A stretch of 64,000 nt of DNA from JACDAN01 sp035707105 (GTDB taxonomy: Bacteria; Actinomycetota; Thermoleophilia; Gaiellales; Gaiellaceae). Below are positions 1-7,412 of the stretch, in pieces. A model generated the notes under the pieces. It saw only the letters and a program-made list of their open reading frames with translations, was not told the origin of the DNA and did no database searches. Each line of letters opens with the position of its first letter. Positions within the stretch are counted from its first letter, which is position 1. The translations under genes were made by a program, and so were the position numbers. The stretch spans positions 1 to 64,000 of the forward strand of contig DASSUI010000029.1 in assembly GCA_035707105.1 (NCBI GenBank), read 5' to 3'.

Positions 1-310
1 CTGCGTCGAGCAGCGCGTCGGCCGGGTTGCGAGCCTCGACGAGCTTCTCCACGTCGAGACCCGAGGTGTCGACGGCTTCGAGCTCGCGCTCGAGCAGCTG
101 CTTGGCGCCGGCCTCGACGCGCTCGATCAGGTCGGCGTCGAGCGTCGTCGGCGGGTCGAACGGACCCGCGCCCGTCCCGAGCGGCGGCATCTGCCAGGTG
201 TGAACGGCCGCGACCCCCGCGCCGCGGAGCCGCGCCTCCTCGACGGCCCATTCGAGCGCGACGCGCGCCCCGTCGGAGCCGTCGACGCCGACGACGATCC
301 GGCCGCTCAC
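1..310 (-). CDS. Universal stress protein, UspA family (C-terminus beyond window)
   Basis: The frame starts at GTG 310 and runs off the left edge, giving about 103 N-terminal residues. They open with VSGRIVVGVDGSDGA, the first beta strand and nucleotide-side loop of the Usp fold, followed by an amphipathic helix (ALEWAVEEARLRG) and AVHTW, the usual second strand. The GTG overlaps the TGA of the upstream CBS gene (GTGA), so the two are translationally coupled and share the promoter at 773-832. Usp proteins bind ATP or other ligands in stress and dormancy; the ATP-binding GxxG motif would lie outside the window, so ATP binding cannot be judged. Confidence 0.85.
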   Translation of the reverse strand, partial: MSGRIVVGVDGSDGARVALEWAVEEARLRGAGVAAVHTWQMPPLGTGAGPFDPPTTLDADLIERVEAGAKQLLERELEAVDTSGLDVEKLVEARNPADALLDA

Positions 311-750
311 GCGACGGGCACAGGCTCGGTGACGCCGCTGAGCGCGCGGGCGATGTCCAGCGTCGAGACGACGCCGACCGGCTTCGTCGTCAGAGGATCG
401 ACCGCCACGAGGTGGGAGACCTCGTGCTCGGCCATCATCTGCGCGGCGCGCCGGAGCGGCTCGCTCGTCGCGACCATCAGCACCGGTGTGTTCGCGCTGC
501 CGCCGGCCGTCCGGTCGCGAAGGTTCTCGGACGCCGCGACGGCCACGAGGTCGAGGTCGGAGACGACGCCCCAGAGCGGCGTCTCGGCCGCCTCGGACGG
601 CTCGTTCCACACGACGACGCAGTGGACGTTCTCCTCGGCCATCGTCCTCGCGACCTGGGTCAGCGGGGCATAGAGGCCGCAGGTCAGCACGCCCTGGTGC
701 ATCGCGTCGGCGACGGTCGTCTCGTCGAGCACTAGCTGCTCGTCCTTCAT
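307..750 (-). CDS. CBS-pair protein (Hrp1-like)
   Basis: A 147-residue protein made only of two CBS domains (about 10-70 and 82-140), for example VADAMHQGVLTC then LWGVVSDLDLV, and HLVAVDPLTTKPVGVVSTLDIARAL. I chose ATG 750 because AGGAGG lies 6 nt upstream; an in-frame ATG at 801 would place the start inside the promoter. The architecture matches stand-alone CBS-pair proteins such as mycobacterial Hrp1 (Rv2626c), a hypoxia-response protein that may sense adenine nucleotides. It has the same length as the neighbour at 833-1276 and is its paralogue. Its stop overlaps the start of the Usp gene. Confidence 0.88.
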   Translation of the reverse strand: MKDEQLVLDETTVADAMHQGVLTCGLYAPLTQVARTMAEENVHCVVVWNEPSEAAETPLWGVVSDLDLVAVAASENLRDRTAGGSANTPVLMVATSEPLRRAAQMMAEHEVSHLVAVDPLTTKPVGVVSTLDIARALSGVTEPVPVA

Positions 751-772
751 CGGAACCTCCTTTCCGGGACCG

Positions 773-832
773 ATTGTCGAAGGGGCACCCAGGTGCGCCA
801 TCGGCGGGTGCCCCCAATCGCCCTGCGGAGAA
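773..832 (-). promoter_or_regulatory. Three-part promoter of the CBS-Usp operon
   Basis: Read on the minus strand: element 1 TTCTCC (832-827), 22 nt, element 2 CCGATGG (804-798), 19 nt, -10 GACAAT (778-773). Predicted transcription start is near 766, leaving a short leader with the AGGAGG ribosome site. The geometry is that of the 21-member set described in the summary. Confidence 0.65.
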
Positions 833-1276
833 CTACCGACGCGCGTACGCCGGCTCGGCGACGGCGTGGGCGACGTCGAGCGTCGAGAGAATGCCCACCG
901 GCTTGGAGGCGTGGTCGACGACGACGAGATGTGTGACGTCGCGGTCGGCCATCAGCTCCGCCGCGTGCCGGACGGGATCCGCGGCGCCGACGACGACCGC
1001 GGGCGTGGTCGCGCTCTGCCCTGCCGTGCGGCCGACGAGGCCGTCGGTGACCAGGATGCGCACGAGGTCGAGGTCCGAGATGACGCCCCAGAGCCCCGCG
1101 CCCGGCCTCTCGGTCCAGGCGGCCGCCTCGTTCCGCACGACGACGCAGTGGATCCGGTGCGCGGCCATCATCCGCGCGACGGCGCCGAGCGGGGAGTCGA
1201 CGTCGCACGTGACGATCCCGTGGTGCATCACGTCCCCGACCGTGGAGTGATCCAGCGCTGCATGCTCGTCGTACAT
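833..1276 (-). CDS. CBS-pair protein, paralogue of 307-750
   Basis: Two CBS domains in 147 residues: VGDVMHHGIVTC...LWGVISDLDLVRIL and MADRDVTHLVVVDHASKPVGILSTLDVAHAV. The start is ATG 1276, preceded by GAGGAGGT; a longer frame up to 1639 is a shadow of the VKOR gene. It has its own three-part promoter at 1301-1359, so the two CBS genes are a tandem duplication with duplicated promoters rather than one operon. The ligand is unknown; adenosyl nucleotides are usual for CBS pairs. The central loops (ERPGAGLWG versus AAETPLWG) differ between the copies. Confidence 0.88.
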   Translation of the reverse strand: MYDEHAALDHSTVGDVMHHGIVTCDVDSPLGAVARMMAAHRIHCVVVRNEAAAWTERPGAGLWGVISDLDLVRILVTDGLVGRTAGQSATTPAVVVGAADPVRHAAELMADRDVTHLVVVDHASKPVGILSTLDVAHAVAEPAYARR

Positions 1277-1300
1277 GTCCACCTCCTCGATGTCGCCCCG

Positions 1301-1359
1301 ATGCTGCGGCGGCGCCGGGGGTCCGGCATCAGAGAGCGCCACGATCCGGCTTCGGGGAA
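1301..1359 (-). promoter_or_regulatory. Three-part promoter of the second CBS gene
   Basis: Minus strand: TTCCCC (1359-1354), 21 nt, CTGATGC (1332-1326), 19 nt, -10 CAGCAT (1306-1301). A leader of about 20 nt with GAGGAGGT follows. The first spacer is one base shorter than in most copies. Confidence 0.62.
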
Positions 1360-1758
1360 CTACCGACGCAAACGGAGGACGGCGAACGGGACGATCGCCG
1401 TCACGATCACGTCGCTCGTCAGGCACCAGTCGCAGACCGCGTCGATCAGCTCCAGCTGGACGTAGAGCAGGTACGCGCTGAACGCGAACGCGCCGAGCGC
1501 GAGCGCCGCCCCGAGCGCCCTTGCGAGGTCGTTCGCGAAGCACGCGGTCGCGAAGATCGCCGCGTACCCGAGCAGCCCGAGCACCGCCACCGGAACGCCG
1601 GCGAGCGTCGCGTAGGAGGAGTTCTGGACCGTCTCGCAACCGCCCGTCGTGCAGGCGAGCGTCGTGTCTGCGTAGCGCGAGTAGGTGAGATAGGAGGTCA
1701 CCGCGATGCCGGCCGTCGCGAGCGCGCCGACGCAGAAGCGCAGCGTGCGGTCGCTCAC
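1360..1758 (-). CDS. Vitamin K epoxide reductase (VKOR) family quinone-linked thiol oxidase
   Basis: A 132-residue integral membrane protein with four predicted helices. The loop cysteine pair (C36 and C41, ACTTGGCE) and the active-site CDWC (C109, C112) that faces the quinone are both present. Bacterial VKOR re-oxidises a DsbA-like partner and passes electrons to quinone, doing the job of DsbB. GTG 1758 overlaps the TGA of the thioredoxin-fold gene upstream, so the two form a coupled DsbA-VKOR pair. The size fits the bacterial single-domain form. Confidence 0.92.
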   Translation of the reverse strand: MSDRTLRFCVGALATAGIAVTSYLTYSRYADTTLACTTGGCETVQNSSYATLAGVPVAVLGLLGYAAIFATACFANDLARALGAALALGAFAFSAYLLYVQLELIDAVCDWCLTSDVIVTAIVPFAVLRLRR

Positions 1759-2465
1759 CGAGCGAGCAGAGATTCGATCGCCGGCCGCAGCCCCTCGGCG
1801 TCGAGGGAGGTGATCTGCACGCGCTGGAGCCGACCGCCCGTGGGCCCGACCTCGAACGACGGCGTGCCGTTGATCCCGGAGGCGGTCGCGGCCGCCTGAG
1901 CTTCCTGCATCTTGGGCGTCATCGCCGGACGCCGCTCGAGCATCTGCTGGACGTCGAGGCCGTCGACCGAGGCTCCGACCTGCCGGAGCGTGTCGTCGGT
2001 GAGCCAGCCGGAGTTCTCCGGCCCCTGGTTGCGGAAGAGCAGATCGACGACGTGCCAGAGCTTCCCCTGCTCTCCGGCGGCGAGGGCCGCGCGCAGGCCC
2101 GTGTCGGACTCGGGGCCGAGGAACGCGAGGCCGCGGAACTCGACGCGCACCTTGCCCGTGCGGACGTACTCGCGGACGAGGTCCGGAAACGCCCGACGGC
2201 TCCATTCCGCGCAGAACGGGCACTGAAGATCGCTGTAGTTCACGAGCGTCACGGGAGCGCCGGCCCGGCCGAGCGCGTTCCCCTGCTGGGGGATCCCCTG
2301 GAGGAGCTGCGTCGTCTCGGTCGAGTCGAGGACGGTCGTCGGCGCCGGCGCGGAGCTCTCGTCCGAGCCGGACATGACGCTGACCCCGACCAGTACGGCT
2401 GCGATCACCGTCGCGAGGACGCCGGCGAGGGCGAACGCGCGCGGACCCCGAATCCACGATTCCAT
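1755..2465 (-). CDS. DsbA-family thioredoxin-fold disulfide oxidoreductase, membrane-anchored
   Basis: 236 residues. An N-terminal membrane anchor (about 10-31) is followed by a short linker and a DsbA/thioredoxin_4 domain with active site CPFC at 82-85 (YSDLQCPFC) and a cis-proline loop NGTPSF near the C-terminus. It should act outside the membrane, forming disulfides and being re-oxidised by the VKOR gene that overlaps its stop. A longer frame to 2648 exists, but the promoter -10 at 2472-2477 ends 6 nt before ATG 2465, so I place the start there and predict a leaderless mRNA. Confidence 0.9.
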   Translation of the reverse strand: MESWIRGPRAFALAGVLATVIAAVLVGVSVMSGSDESSAPAPTTVLDSTETTQLLQGIPQQGNALGRAGAPVTLVNYSDLQCPFCAEWSRRAFPDLVREYVRTGKVRVEFRGLAFLGPESDTGLRAALAAGEQGKLWHVVDLLFRNQGPENSGWLTDDTLRQVGASVDGLDVQQMLERRPAMTPKMQEAQAAATASGINGTPSFEVGPTGGRLQRVQITSLDAEGLRPAIESLLAR

Positions 2466-2471
2466 GGCCTG

Positions 2472-2531
2472 AGGATCGCCGCCGCCGGGGCACGGAGCAT
2501 CCGTCCCGCGCCCCGATCCTTCTGCGGGGAA
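2472..2531 (-). promoter_or_regulatory. Three-part promoter of dsbA-VKOR (leaderless)
   Basis: Minus strand: TTCCCC (2531-2526), 22 nt, CGGATGC (2503-2497), 19 nt, -10 GATCCT (2477-2472), then 6 nt to ATG 2465. An inverted CCCCG/CGGGG pair surrounds element 1. The opposite strand of the same box starts the promoter of fhs. Confidence 0.7.
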
Positions 2532-2589
2532 GTACCGACCGGCGACCGGGGCCACGACTGATGTCGGCGCCCTGCTGCGTGAAGACACT
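2530..2589 (+). promoter_or_regulatory. Three-part promoter of the fhs operon (leaderless)
   Basis: Plus strand: AAGTAC (2530-2535, directly after GGGG), 22 nt, CTGATGT (2558-2564), 19 nt, -10 GACACT (2584-2589), then CGGCCC and ATG 2596. The box overlaps that of the divergent dsbA promoter, so one bound regulator could serve both directions. Confidence 0.6.
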
Positions 2590-2595
2590 CGGCCC

Positions 2596-4248
2596 ATGGC
2601 ATCGATCCTCGAGCCGCTGACCGATCTGGAGATCGCCCGCGCGATCACGCCCAGGCCGATCGGAGACGTCGCGGCCGACCTGGGCCTCGGGGAGGACGAG
2701 TACGAGGTCTACGGCCGCGACAAGGCGAAGATCGCGCTCTCGGCGATCGAGCGCCGGCGAGGAGTCTCGCCGGGCAAGCTCGTGGCCGTCACCGCGATCA
2801 CGCCCACGCCCTTCGGCGAGGGCAAGACCACGACCTCGATCGGGCTCGCGGACGGCCTCGTCCGGAGCGGGCGGAGCGCCGTCGTCTGCCTGCGCGAGCC
2901 GTCGATGGGGCCGGTGTTCGGGATCAAGGGCGGCGGGGCCGGCGGCGGCCGCTCCCAGGTCTTCCCGATGGAGGACCTCAACCTCCACTTCACCGGTGAC
3001 ATCCACGCGGTCGGAGCGGCGACGAACCTGCTCGCCGCCGTCCTCGACGCCCACCTCTTCCACGGGAACGAGCTCGGGATCGACCCGGACACGATCACCT
3101 GGCGGCGCGCGCTCGACGTGAACGACCGGGCGCTGCGCCGGATCGTCACGGGCCTCGGGCCCACGGGCGGTGCCGAGCGGGAGACCGGGTTCGACATCAC
3201 GGCCGCGTCGGAGACGATGGGCATCCTCGCGGCGGCACGGGACCTCGCCGACCTCCGCGCCCGCCTGGGCCGGATCACGGTCGCGCGAACCGCGGACGGG
3301 ACGCCGGTGACCGCCGAGGACCTCGGAGCCGCCGGCTCGATGGCCGTGCTCCTGCGGGACGCGCTCAAGCCGAACCTGATCCAGACGCTGGAGGGCGTCC
3401 CGGCGATCGTCCACGCCGGGCCGTTCGCGAACATCGCGCACGGGAACAACTCCTTGGTCGCGGACCTGCTGGCCCTGCGCACCGCCGACTTCGTCGTCAC
3501 CGAGGGCGGGTTCGGCTCGGACATGGGCCTCGAGAAGCACGTCCACCTCGTCGCGCGGCGCAACGGCTTCCGCCCGAGCGCGGTCGTCCTGGTCGCGACG
3601 ATCCGGGCGCTCCGCCACCACGGCGACGGCGACCTCGTCGCGGGCGCCGCCAACCTCGAGCGGCACATCGAGATCGTCCGCCGCTTCGGCATCGACCCCG
3701 TCGTCGCCGTCAACCGGTTTCCGGAGGACGAGGACGCGGACGTCGCCTTCGTGCGCGGCTTCGCCCTGGAGCACGGCGCGTTCGCGGCCGAGGCCACGTC
3801 GGGCTACACCGACGGCGGCGCGGGCACGCTCGCCCTCGCGGAGGCCGTCGCCGCCGCGGCCGAGCACCCGTCCGAGCTGCGATTCCTCTACGAGCTCGAC
3901 GATCCGATCGAGCGCAAGATCGAGAAGCTCGCCACGCAGATCTACGGCGCGAGCGGCATCGAGCTGACCCCCGAGGCGGCGGAGACGATCGCCGCCTGCG
4001 AGGCCGAGGGCCTCGGCGACCTCCCCATCTGCATGGCGAAGACGCCGCTCTCGCTCTCGCACGACCCGAAGCTCCTCAACGCGCCCAGCGGGTTCACGCT
4101 CCCGATCCGTGAGATCCGGCCGTACACCGGCGCCGGCTGGCTCGTCGTTCTCTGCGGCGACCTGATGACGATGCCGGGCCTCAGCGCCTCTCCGGCGGCG
4201 CTTCGGATCGACATCGACGACGAAGGAAGGACGGTCGGCCTCCGATGA
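2596..4248 (+). CDS. fhs: Formate--tetrahydrofolate ligase
   Basis: 550 residues, typical length. The N10-formyl-THF synthetase signature is intact: ATP loop TPFGEGKTT at 71-79, GIKGGGAGGG, LHFTGDIHAV and FANIAHGNNS. The enzyme joins formate and THF using ATP; the reverse reaction makes ATP from 10-formyl-THF and is used by some fermenters. The start is ATG 2596, 6 nt after a -10 hexamer, so no ribosome site is expected. Its stop overlaps the start of the malic enzyme gene (ATGA), and the operon appears to continue to kbl at 8605. Placement under a hypoxia-type promoter suggests a fermentative role (inference). Confidence 0.95.
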   Translation: MASILEPLTDLEIARAITPRPIGDVAADLGLGEDEYEVYGRDKAKIALSAIERRRGVSPGKLVAVTAITPTPFGEGKTTTSIGLADGLVRSGRSAVVCLREPSMGPVFGIKGGGAGGGRSQVFPMEDLNLHFTGDIHAVGAATNLLAAVLDAHLFHGNELGIDPDTITWRRALDVNDRALRRIVTGLGPTGGAERETGFDITAASETMGILAAARDLADLRARLGRITVARTADGTPVTAEDLGAAGSMAVLLRDALKPNLIQTLEGVPAIVHAGPFANIAHGNNSLVADLLALRTADFVVTEGGFGSDMGLEKHVHLVARRNGFRPSAVVLVATIRALRHHGDGDLVAGAANLERHIEIVRRFGIDPVVAVNRFPEDEDADVAFVRGFALEHGAFAAEATSGYTDGGAGTLALAEAVAAAAEHPSELRFLYELDDPIERKIEKLATQIYGASGIELTPEAAETIAACEAEGLGDLPICMAKTPLSLSHDPKLLNAPSGFTLPIREIRPYTGAGWLVVLCGDLMTMPGLSASPAALRIDIDDEGRTVGLR

Positions 4249-5708
4249 CGGTCACCGACAAGGGCCACGCGCTCCACCAGTCGGCGCAGTTCAGCGCCAC
4301 CATCCGCGTCCGGCTGGAGAACCACCCGGGGGCGTTCGCCGCCCTCGCGCAGGCGATCGGCGACGCGGAGGGCCTGCTCGGCGCGATCGACCTCGTGCGC
4401 GTGGAGGCGGATCACAAGATCCGCGACGTCACCGTGCTCGCGGACAACCCTGCTCATCTCGAAGAGATCCTCGACGCCGTCCGCGCCGTCCCGGGGATCG
4501 AGGTCGTGCACGTGTCCGACCGGACGTTCCTCATGCACCTCGGCGGGAAGCTCGAGGTGACGCCGAAGCACCCGCTCAAGACGCGCGACGACCTCTCGAT
4601 GGCGTATACGCCCGGCGTCGCGCGGGTGTCGCGCGCCGTTGCCGACGACCCCGAGAAGGCCTGGAGCCTGACCATCAAGCAGAACACCGTCGCCGTCGTC
4701 AGCGACGGGACGGCCGTCCTCGGCCTCGGCGACATCGGCCCGGAGGGCGCGCTGCCGGTGATGGAGGGCAAGGCAGTCCTCTTCAAGGAGTTCGGCGGCG
4801 TCGACGCCTGGCCCGTCTGCCTGGCGACGAAGGACGTGGACGAGATCGTGCGCACGGTCGCCGCGATCGCACCCGTCTTCGGCGGGATCAACCTGGAGGA
4901 CATCTCCGCGCCGCGCTGCTTCGAGGTCGAGCGCCGCCTGCGCGAGCTGCTCGACATCCCCGTCTTCCACGACGACCAGCACGGCACCGCGATCGTCACG
5001 CTCGCCGCCTTCATCAACGCGCTGCAGGTCGCCGGCAAGCGGCCCGACGAGGTGCGGGTGGTGCTCACCGGCGTGGGCGCGGCCGGCACGGCGGTGACGA
5101 AGGCGCTGGTCGCCGCCGGCGCCCGCGAGATCATCGGGTGCGACCGCGAGGGCGCGCTCTACACCGGCCGGCCGGGCCTCAGCCCGGCGAAGGCCGAGTA
5201 CGCGGCGCTCACGAATCCGCACCACTTCACGGGCTCGGCCGACGAGGCACTCGAGAGCGCCGACGTCTACATCGGCCTCTCGGCGCCCGGCGCAGTCGGC
5301 GTCGACGCGGTGCGGCGGATGGCGCCCGACGCGATCGTCTTCGCGATGGCGAACCCGACGCCCGAGGTGCTGCCGGAGGAGATCCACGACGTCGCCGCCG
5401 TGATCGCGACCGGCCGGTCCGACTACCCGAACCAGATCAACAACGTGCTCGCCTTCCCCGGCGTCTTCCGCGGCGCGCTCGACGTGAGGGCGCGCGCGAT
5501 CACGCCGGCGATGGAGCTCGCCGCCGCGGAAGCGCTGGCGGCGGTCGTCGCCCCAAACGAGCTCGCCGCCGACTACGTCGTCCCGAGCGTCTTCGACCGG
5601 CGCGTCGCGCCTGCGGTCGCGAAGGCGGTCGCGGAGGCGGCTGAGCACTCGGGCGTGGCGCGCCGCACGCGATCGCAGGCGGCGGACGCCGCCGACATCC
5701 CGGTCTAG
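4245..5708 (+). CDS. NAD(P)-dependent malic enzyme with N-terminal ACT domain
   Basis: 487 residues. Residues about 17-90 form an ACT-type ligand domain (RVRLENHPGAFAALAQAIG). A malic enzyme follows: YTPGVA at 121-126, VLGLGDIGPEGALPVMEGKA, NLEDISAPRCFEVE, FHDDQHGTAIV, then a Rossmann domain with VVLTGVGAAGTAV. It decarboxylates malate to pyruvate, reducing NAD or NADP. The short bacterial form without a phosphotransacetylase tail fits this length. The ACT domain suggests allosteric control by a small molecule, often an amino acid. Translation is coupled to fhs. Confidence 0.93.
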   Translation: MTVTDKGHALHQSAQFSATIRVRLENHPGAFAALAQAIGDAEGLLGAIDLVRVEADHKIRDVTVLADNPAHLEEILDAVRAVPGIEVVHVSDRTFLMHLGGKLEVTPKHPLKTRDDLSMAYTPGVARVSRAVADDPEKAWSLTIKQNTVAVVSDGTAVLGLGDIGPEGALPVMEGKAVLFKEFGGVDAWPVCLATKDVDEIVRTVAAIAPVFGGINLEDISAPRCFEVERRLRELLDIPVFHDDQHGTAIVTLAAFINALQVAGKRPDEVRVVLTGVGAAGTAVTKALVAAGAREIIGCDREGALYTGRPGLSPAKAEYAALTNPHHFTGSADEALESADVYIGLSAPGAVGVDAVRRMAPDAIVFAMANPTPEVLPEEIHDVAAVIATGRSDYPNQINNVLAFPGVFRGALDVRARAITPAMELAAAEALAAVVAPNELAADYVVPSVFDRRVAPAVAKAVAEAAEHSGVARRTRSQAADAADIPV

Positions 5709-5710
5709 CC

Positions 5711-6277
5711 GTGGGCGTCCGCCTGCTCGTCTTCCTGCACGGGACCGTGCTGATGCATCCCGCCGGCGTCGGCTGCACCCGCGAGGAGCGCGTCGCGCAG
5801 GCTCGCGAGCGCACCGACCCCGGGTTGCGCGACGCGCTCGCCTACGTCCCGGTCGACGGCGCCGTCGCGAAGCTGTGGCGCTGGGCCGAGGCGGGGGCCG
5901 ACATCGCCTACCTCACCTCGCACCGGCACCCCTTCCAGGTGGCCGAGGATGCCGCGGTCCTCCGGCGCTGGGGGTTCCCTCCCGGCCGCGTCGTCGCGCG
6001 ACGAGGGTCGCAGACCTACGGCGACGTGGCGGAGCGCGAGCTGCCGGACGTGCTGATCGAAGACGACTGCGAGAGCCTCGACGGCAGGGCCGAGATCACC
6101 GCTTCCCAGATCCGGCCGGACCTCCAGGCGCGGATCAGGTCGATCGTCGTCCCTGAGTTCGGCGGCATCGACCACCTGCCGGATACGCCGCAGGCGCTGC
6201 TCATGCGCGAGCGGAGAACCCGCAGAGCCGCTACGGCGTCTCCCCGATGGGGCCGGGCGCTCGCGGGCAGACACTGA
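5711..6277 (+). CDS. HAD-like conserved protein of unknown function
   Basis: 188 residues from GTG 5711, two bases after the malic enzyme stop. Short matches suggest a HAD-like fold: an N-terminal strand LLVFLHGTVLMH where motif I would be, YLTSHRHPF resembling motif II, and DVLIEDDCESL resembling the acidic motif IV. The usual DxD of motif I reads HGT, so phosphatase activity is doubtful. The C-terminus ends in a basic tail (RERRTRRAA). It sits between malic enzyme and threonine dehydrogenase in one operon. I do not recognise a specific function. Confidence 0.7.
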   Translation: MGVRLLVFLHGTVLMHPAGVGCTREERVAQARERTDPGLRDALAYVPVDGAVAKLWRWAEAGADIAYLTSHRHPFQVAEDAAVLRRWGFPPGRVVARRGSQTYGDVAERELPDVLIEDDCESLDGRAEITASQIRPDLQARIRSIVVPEFGGIDHLPDTPQALLMRERRTRRAATASPRWGRALAGRH

Positions 6278-6284
6278 CGGCACG

Positions 6285-7412
6285 ATGTGGGCGATCCGCA
6301 AGTTGCGCGCCGAGCCGGGCCTCGTATTCGACGAGGTCCCGGTGCCGCGGGTGGGCGAGGACGACGTTCTCGTCCGCGTCGAGGCGGCGAGCCTGTGCGG
6401 CACCGACCTGCACATCTTCCACTGGGACGAGTGGGCCCGGCACCGGATCCGGCCGCCGTTGACCCTGGGCCACGAGTTCGCCGGCACCGTCGTGACCGTC
6501 GGGCGCAACGTCCGGCACACGGCACCCGGTGACTACGTCTCCGCCGAGAGCCACATCACCTGTGGCATGTGCTTCGAGTGCCGGACGGGCCGGGCGCACA
6601 TGTGCGAGCGGACGCAGATCCTCGGCGTCGACCGCGACGGCGCCTTCGCCGAGTACGTCGCGGTGCCGGAGTCGGTCATCTGGCACAACGACCGCGCGAA
6701 GCTCCCGCCCGAGATCGCGACGCTCCAGGAGCCGTTCGGGAACGCCGTCTTCGCGACCGGCCTGCACGATCTCGCCGGCAGGACCGTCGGCGTCCTCGGC
6801 TGCGGCCCCGTCGGCCTCTTCAGCATCGCGGTCGCACGCGCGTCCGGCGCCGGCCGGGTGCTCGCGTCGGACCGCATCCCGTTCCGCATCGACCTCGCTC
6901 GGAAGATGGGTGTGACGGAGGTCGTGGACGTCGATGCCGTCACGGACGTCCCAGGCTGGTTCCTCGAGCGCAACGAGGGCGAGCACCTGGACGTCGTCTT
7001 CGAGATGTCGGGTGCGCCCAGCGCGATCGACCACGCGTTCCGGATCGTGCGGAACGGCGGTCACGTCGTCCTCTTCGGGATCCCGGCGAGGCCGGTCGAG
7101 ATCGACGTCGCCGAGTCGCTGATCTTCAAGAACCTGTCCGTCACGGCCGTGAACGGCCGGCGGATCTTCGAGACCTGGTACAAGACCCGCTGGCTGCTCG
7201 AGCACGGCGTCGTCGACCTGCGGCCGCTGATCACGCACCGCTGCGCGCTCTCCGACTTCGACCGCGCCCTCGGCGAGCTGGACGCCGGCCTCGCGTGCAA
7301 GGTGGTCTTCTTCCCCAACGGGGGAGCGGAGAGCGTCGTGAAGGCCGAGCCGGCCGAGGCGCGCGAGCCCGCCGCTCAGGTGCGCGAGCTCGCGCCGTGG
7401 GCTCACCGGTGA
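6285..7412 (+). CDS. tdh: L-threonine 3-dehydrogenase
   Basis: A 375-residue zinc-dependent medium-chain dehydrogenase. SLCGTDLHIFHWDEWA, GHEFAGTVV and the structural-zinc cysteine cluster CGMCFECRTGRAHMC are present, with a Rossmann motif GVLGCGPVGLFSIAVA. The HIFHWDEWA stretch and the overlapping KBL gene mark it as threonine dehydrogenase rather than a general alcohol dehydrogenase. It oxidises threonine to 2-amino-3-ketobutyrate with NAD. The C-terminus carries about 25 extra residues rich in Ala and Glu. Its stop overlaps the KBL start (GTGA). Confidence 0.92.
   Translation: MWAIRKLRAEPGLVFDEVPVPRVGEDDVLVRVEAASLCGTDLHIFHWDEWARHRIRPPLTLGHEFAGTVVTVGRNVRHTAPGDYVSAESHITCGMCFECRTGRAHMCERTQILGVDRDGAFAEYVAVPESVIWHNDRAKLPPEIATLQEPFGNAVFATGLHDLAGRTVGVLGCGPVGLFSIAVARASGAGRVLASDRIPFRIDLARKMGVTEVVDVDAVTDVPGWFLERNEGEHLDVVFEMSGAPSAIDHAFRIVRNGGHVVLFGIPARPVEIDVAESLIFKNLSVTAVNGRRIFETWYKTRWLLEHGVVDLRPLITHRCALSDFDRALGELDAGLACKVVFFPNGGAESVVKAEPAEAREPAAQVRELAPWAHR

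Noticed and set aside
1360..4062. A 900-codon minus frame opposite fhs and joined to VKOR
   Set aside because: Only the last 132 residues are a real protein (VKOR), starting at GTG 1758 coupled to the DsbA gene. The rest is a shadow of fhs and of the DsbA gene in another frame.
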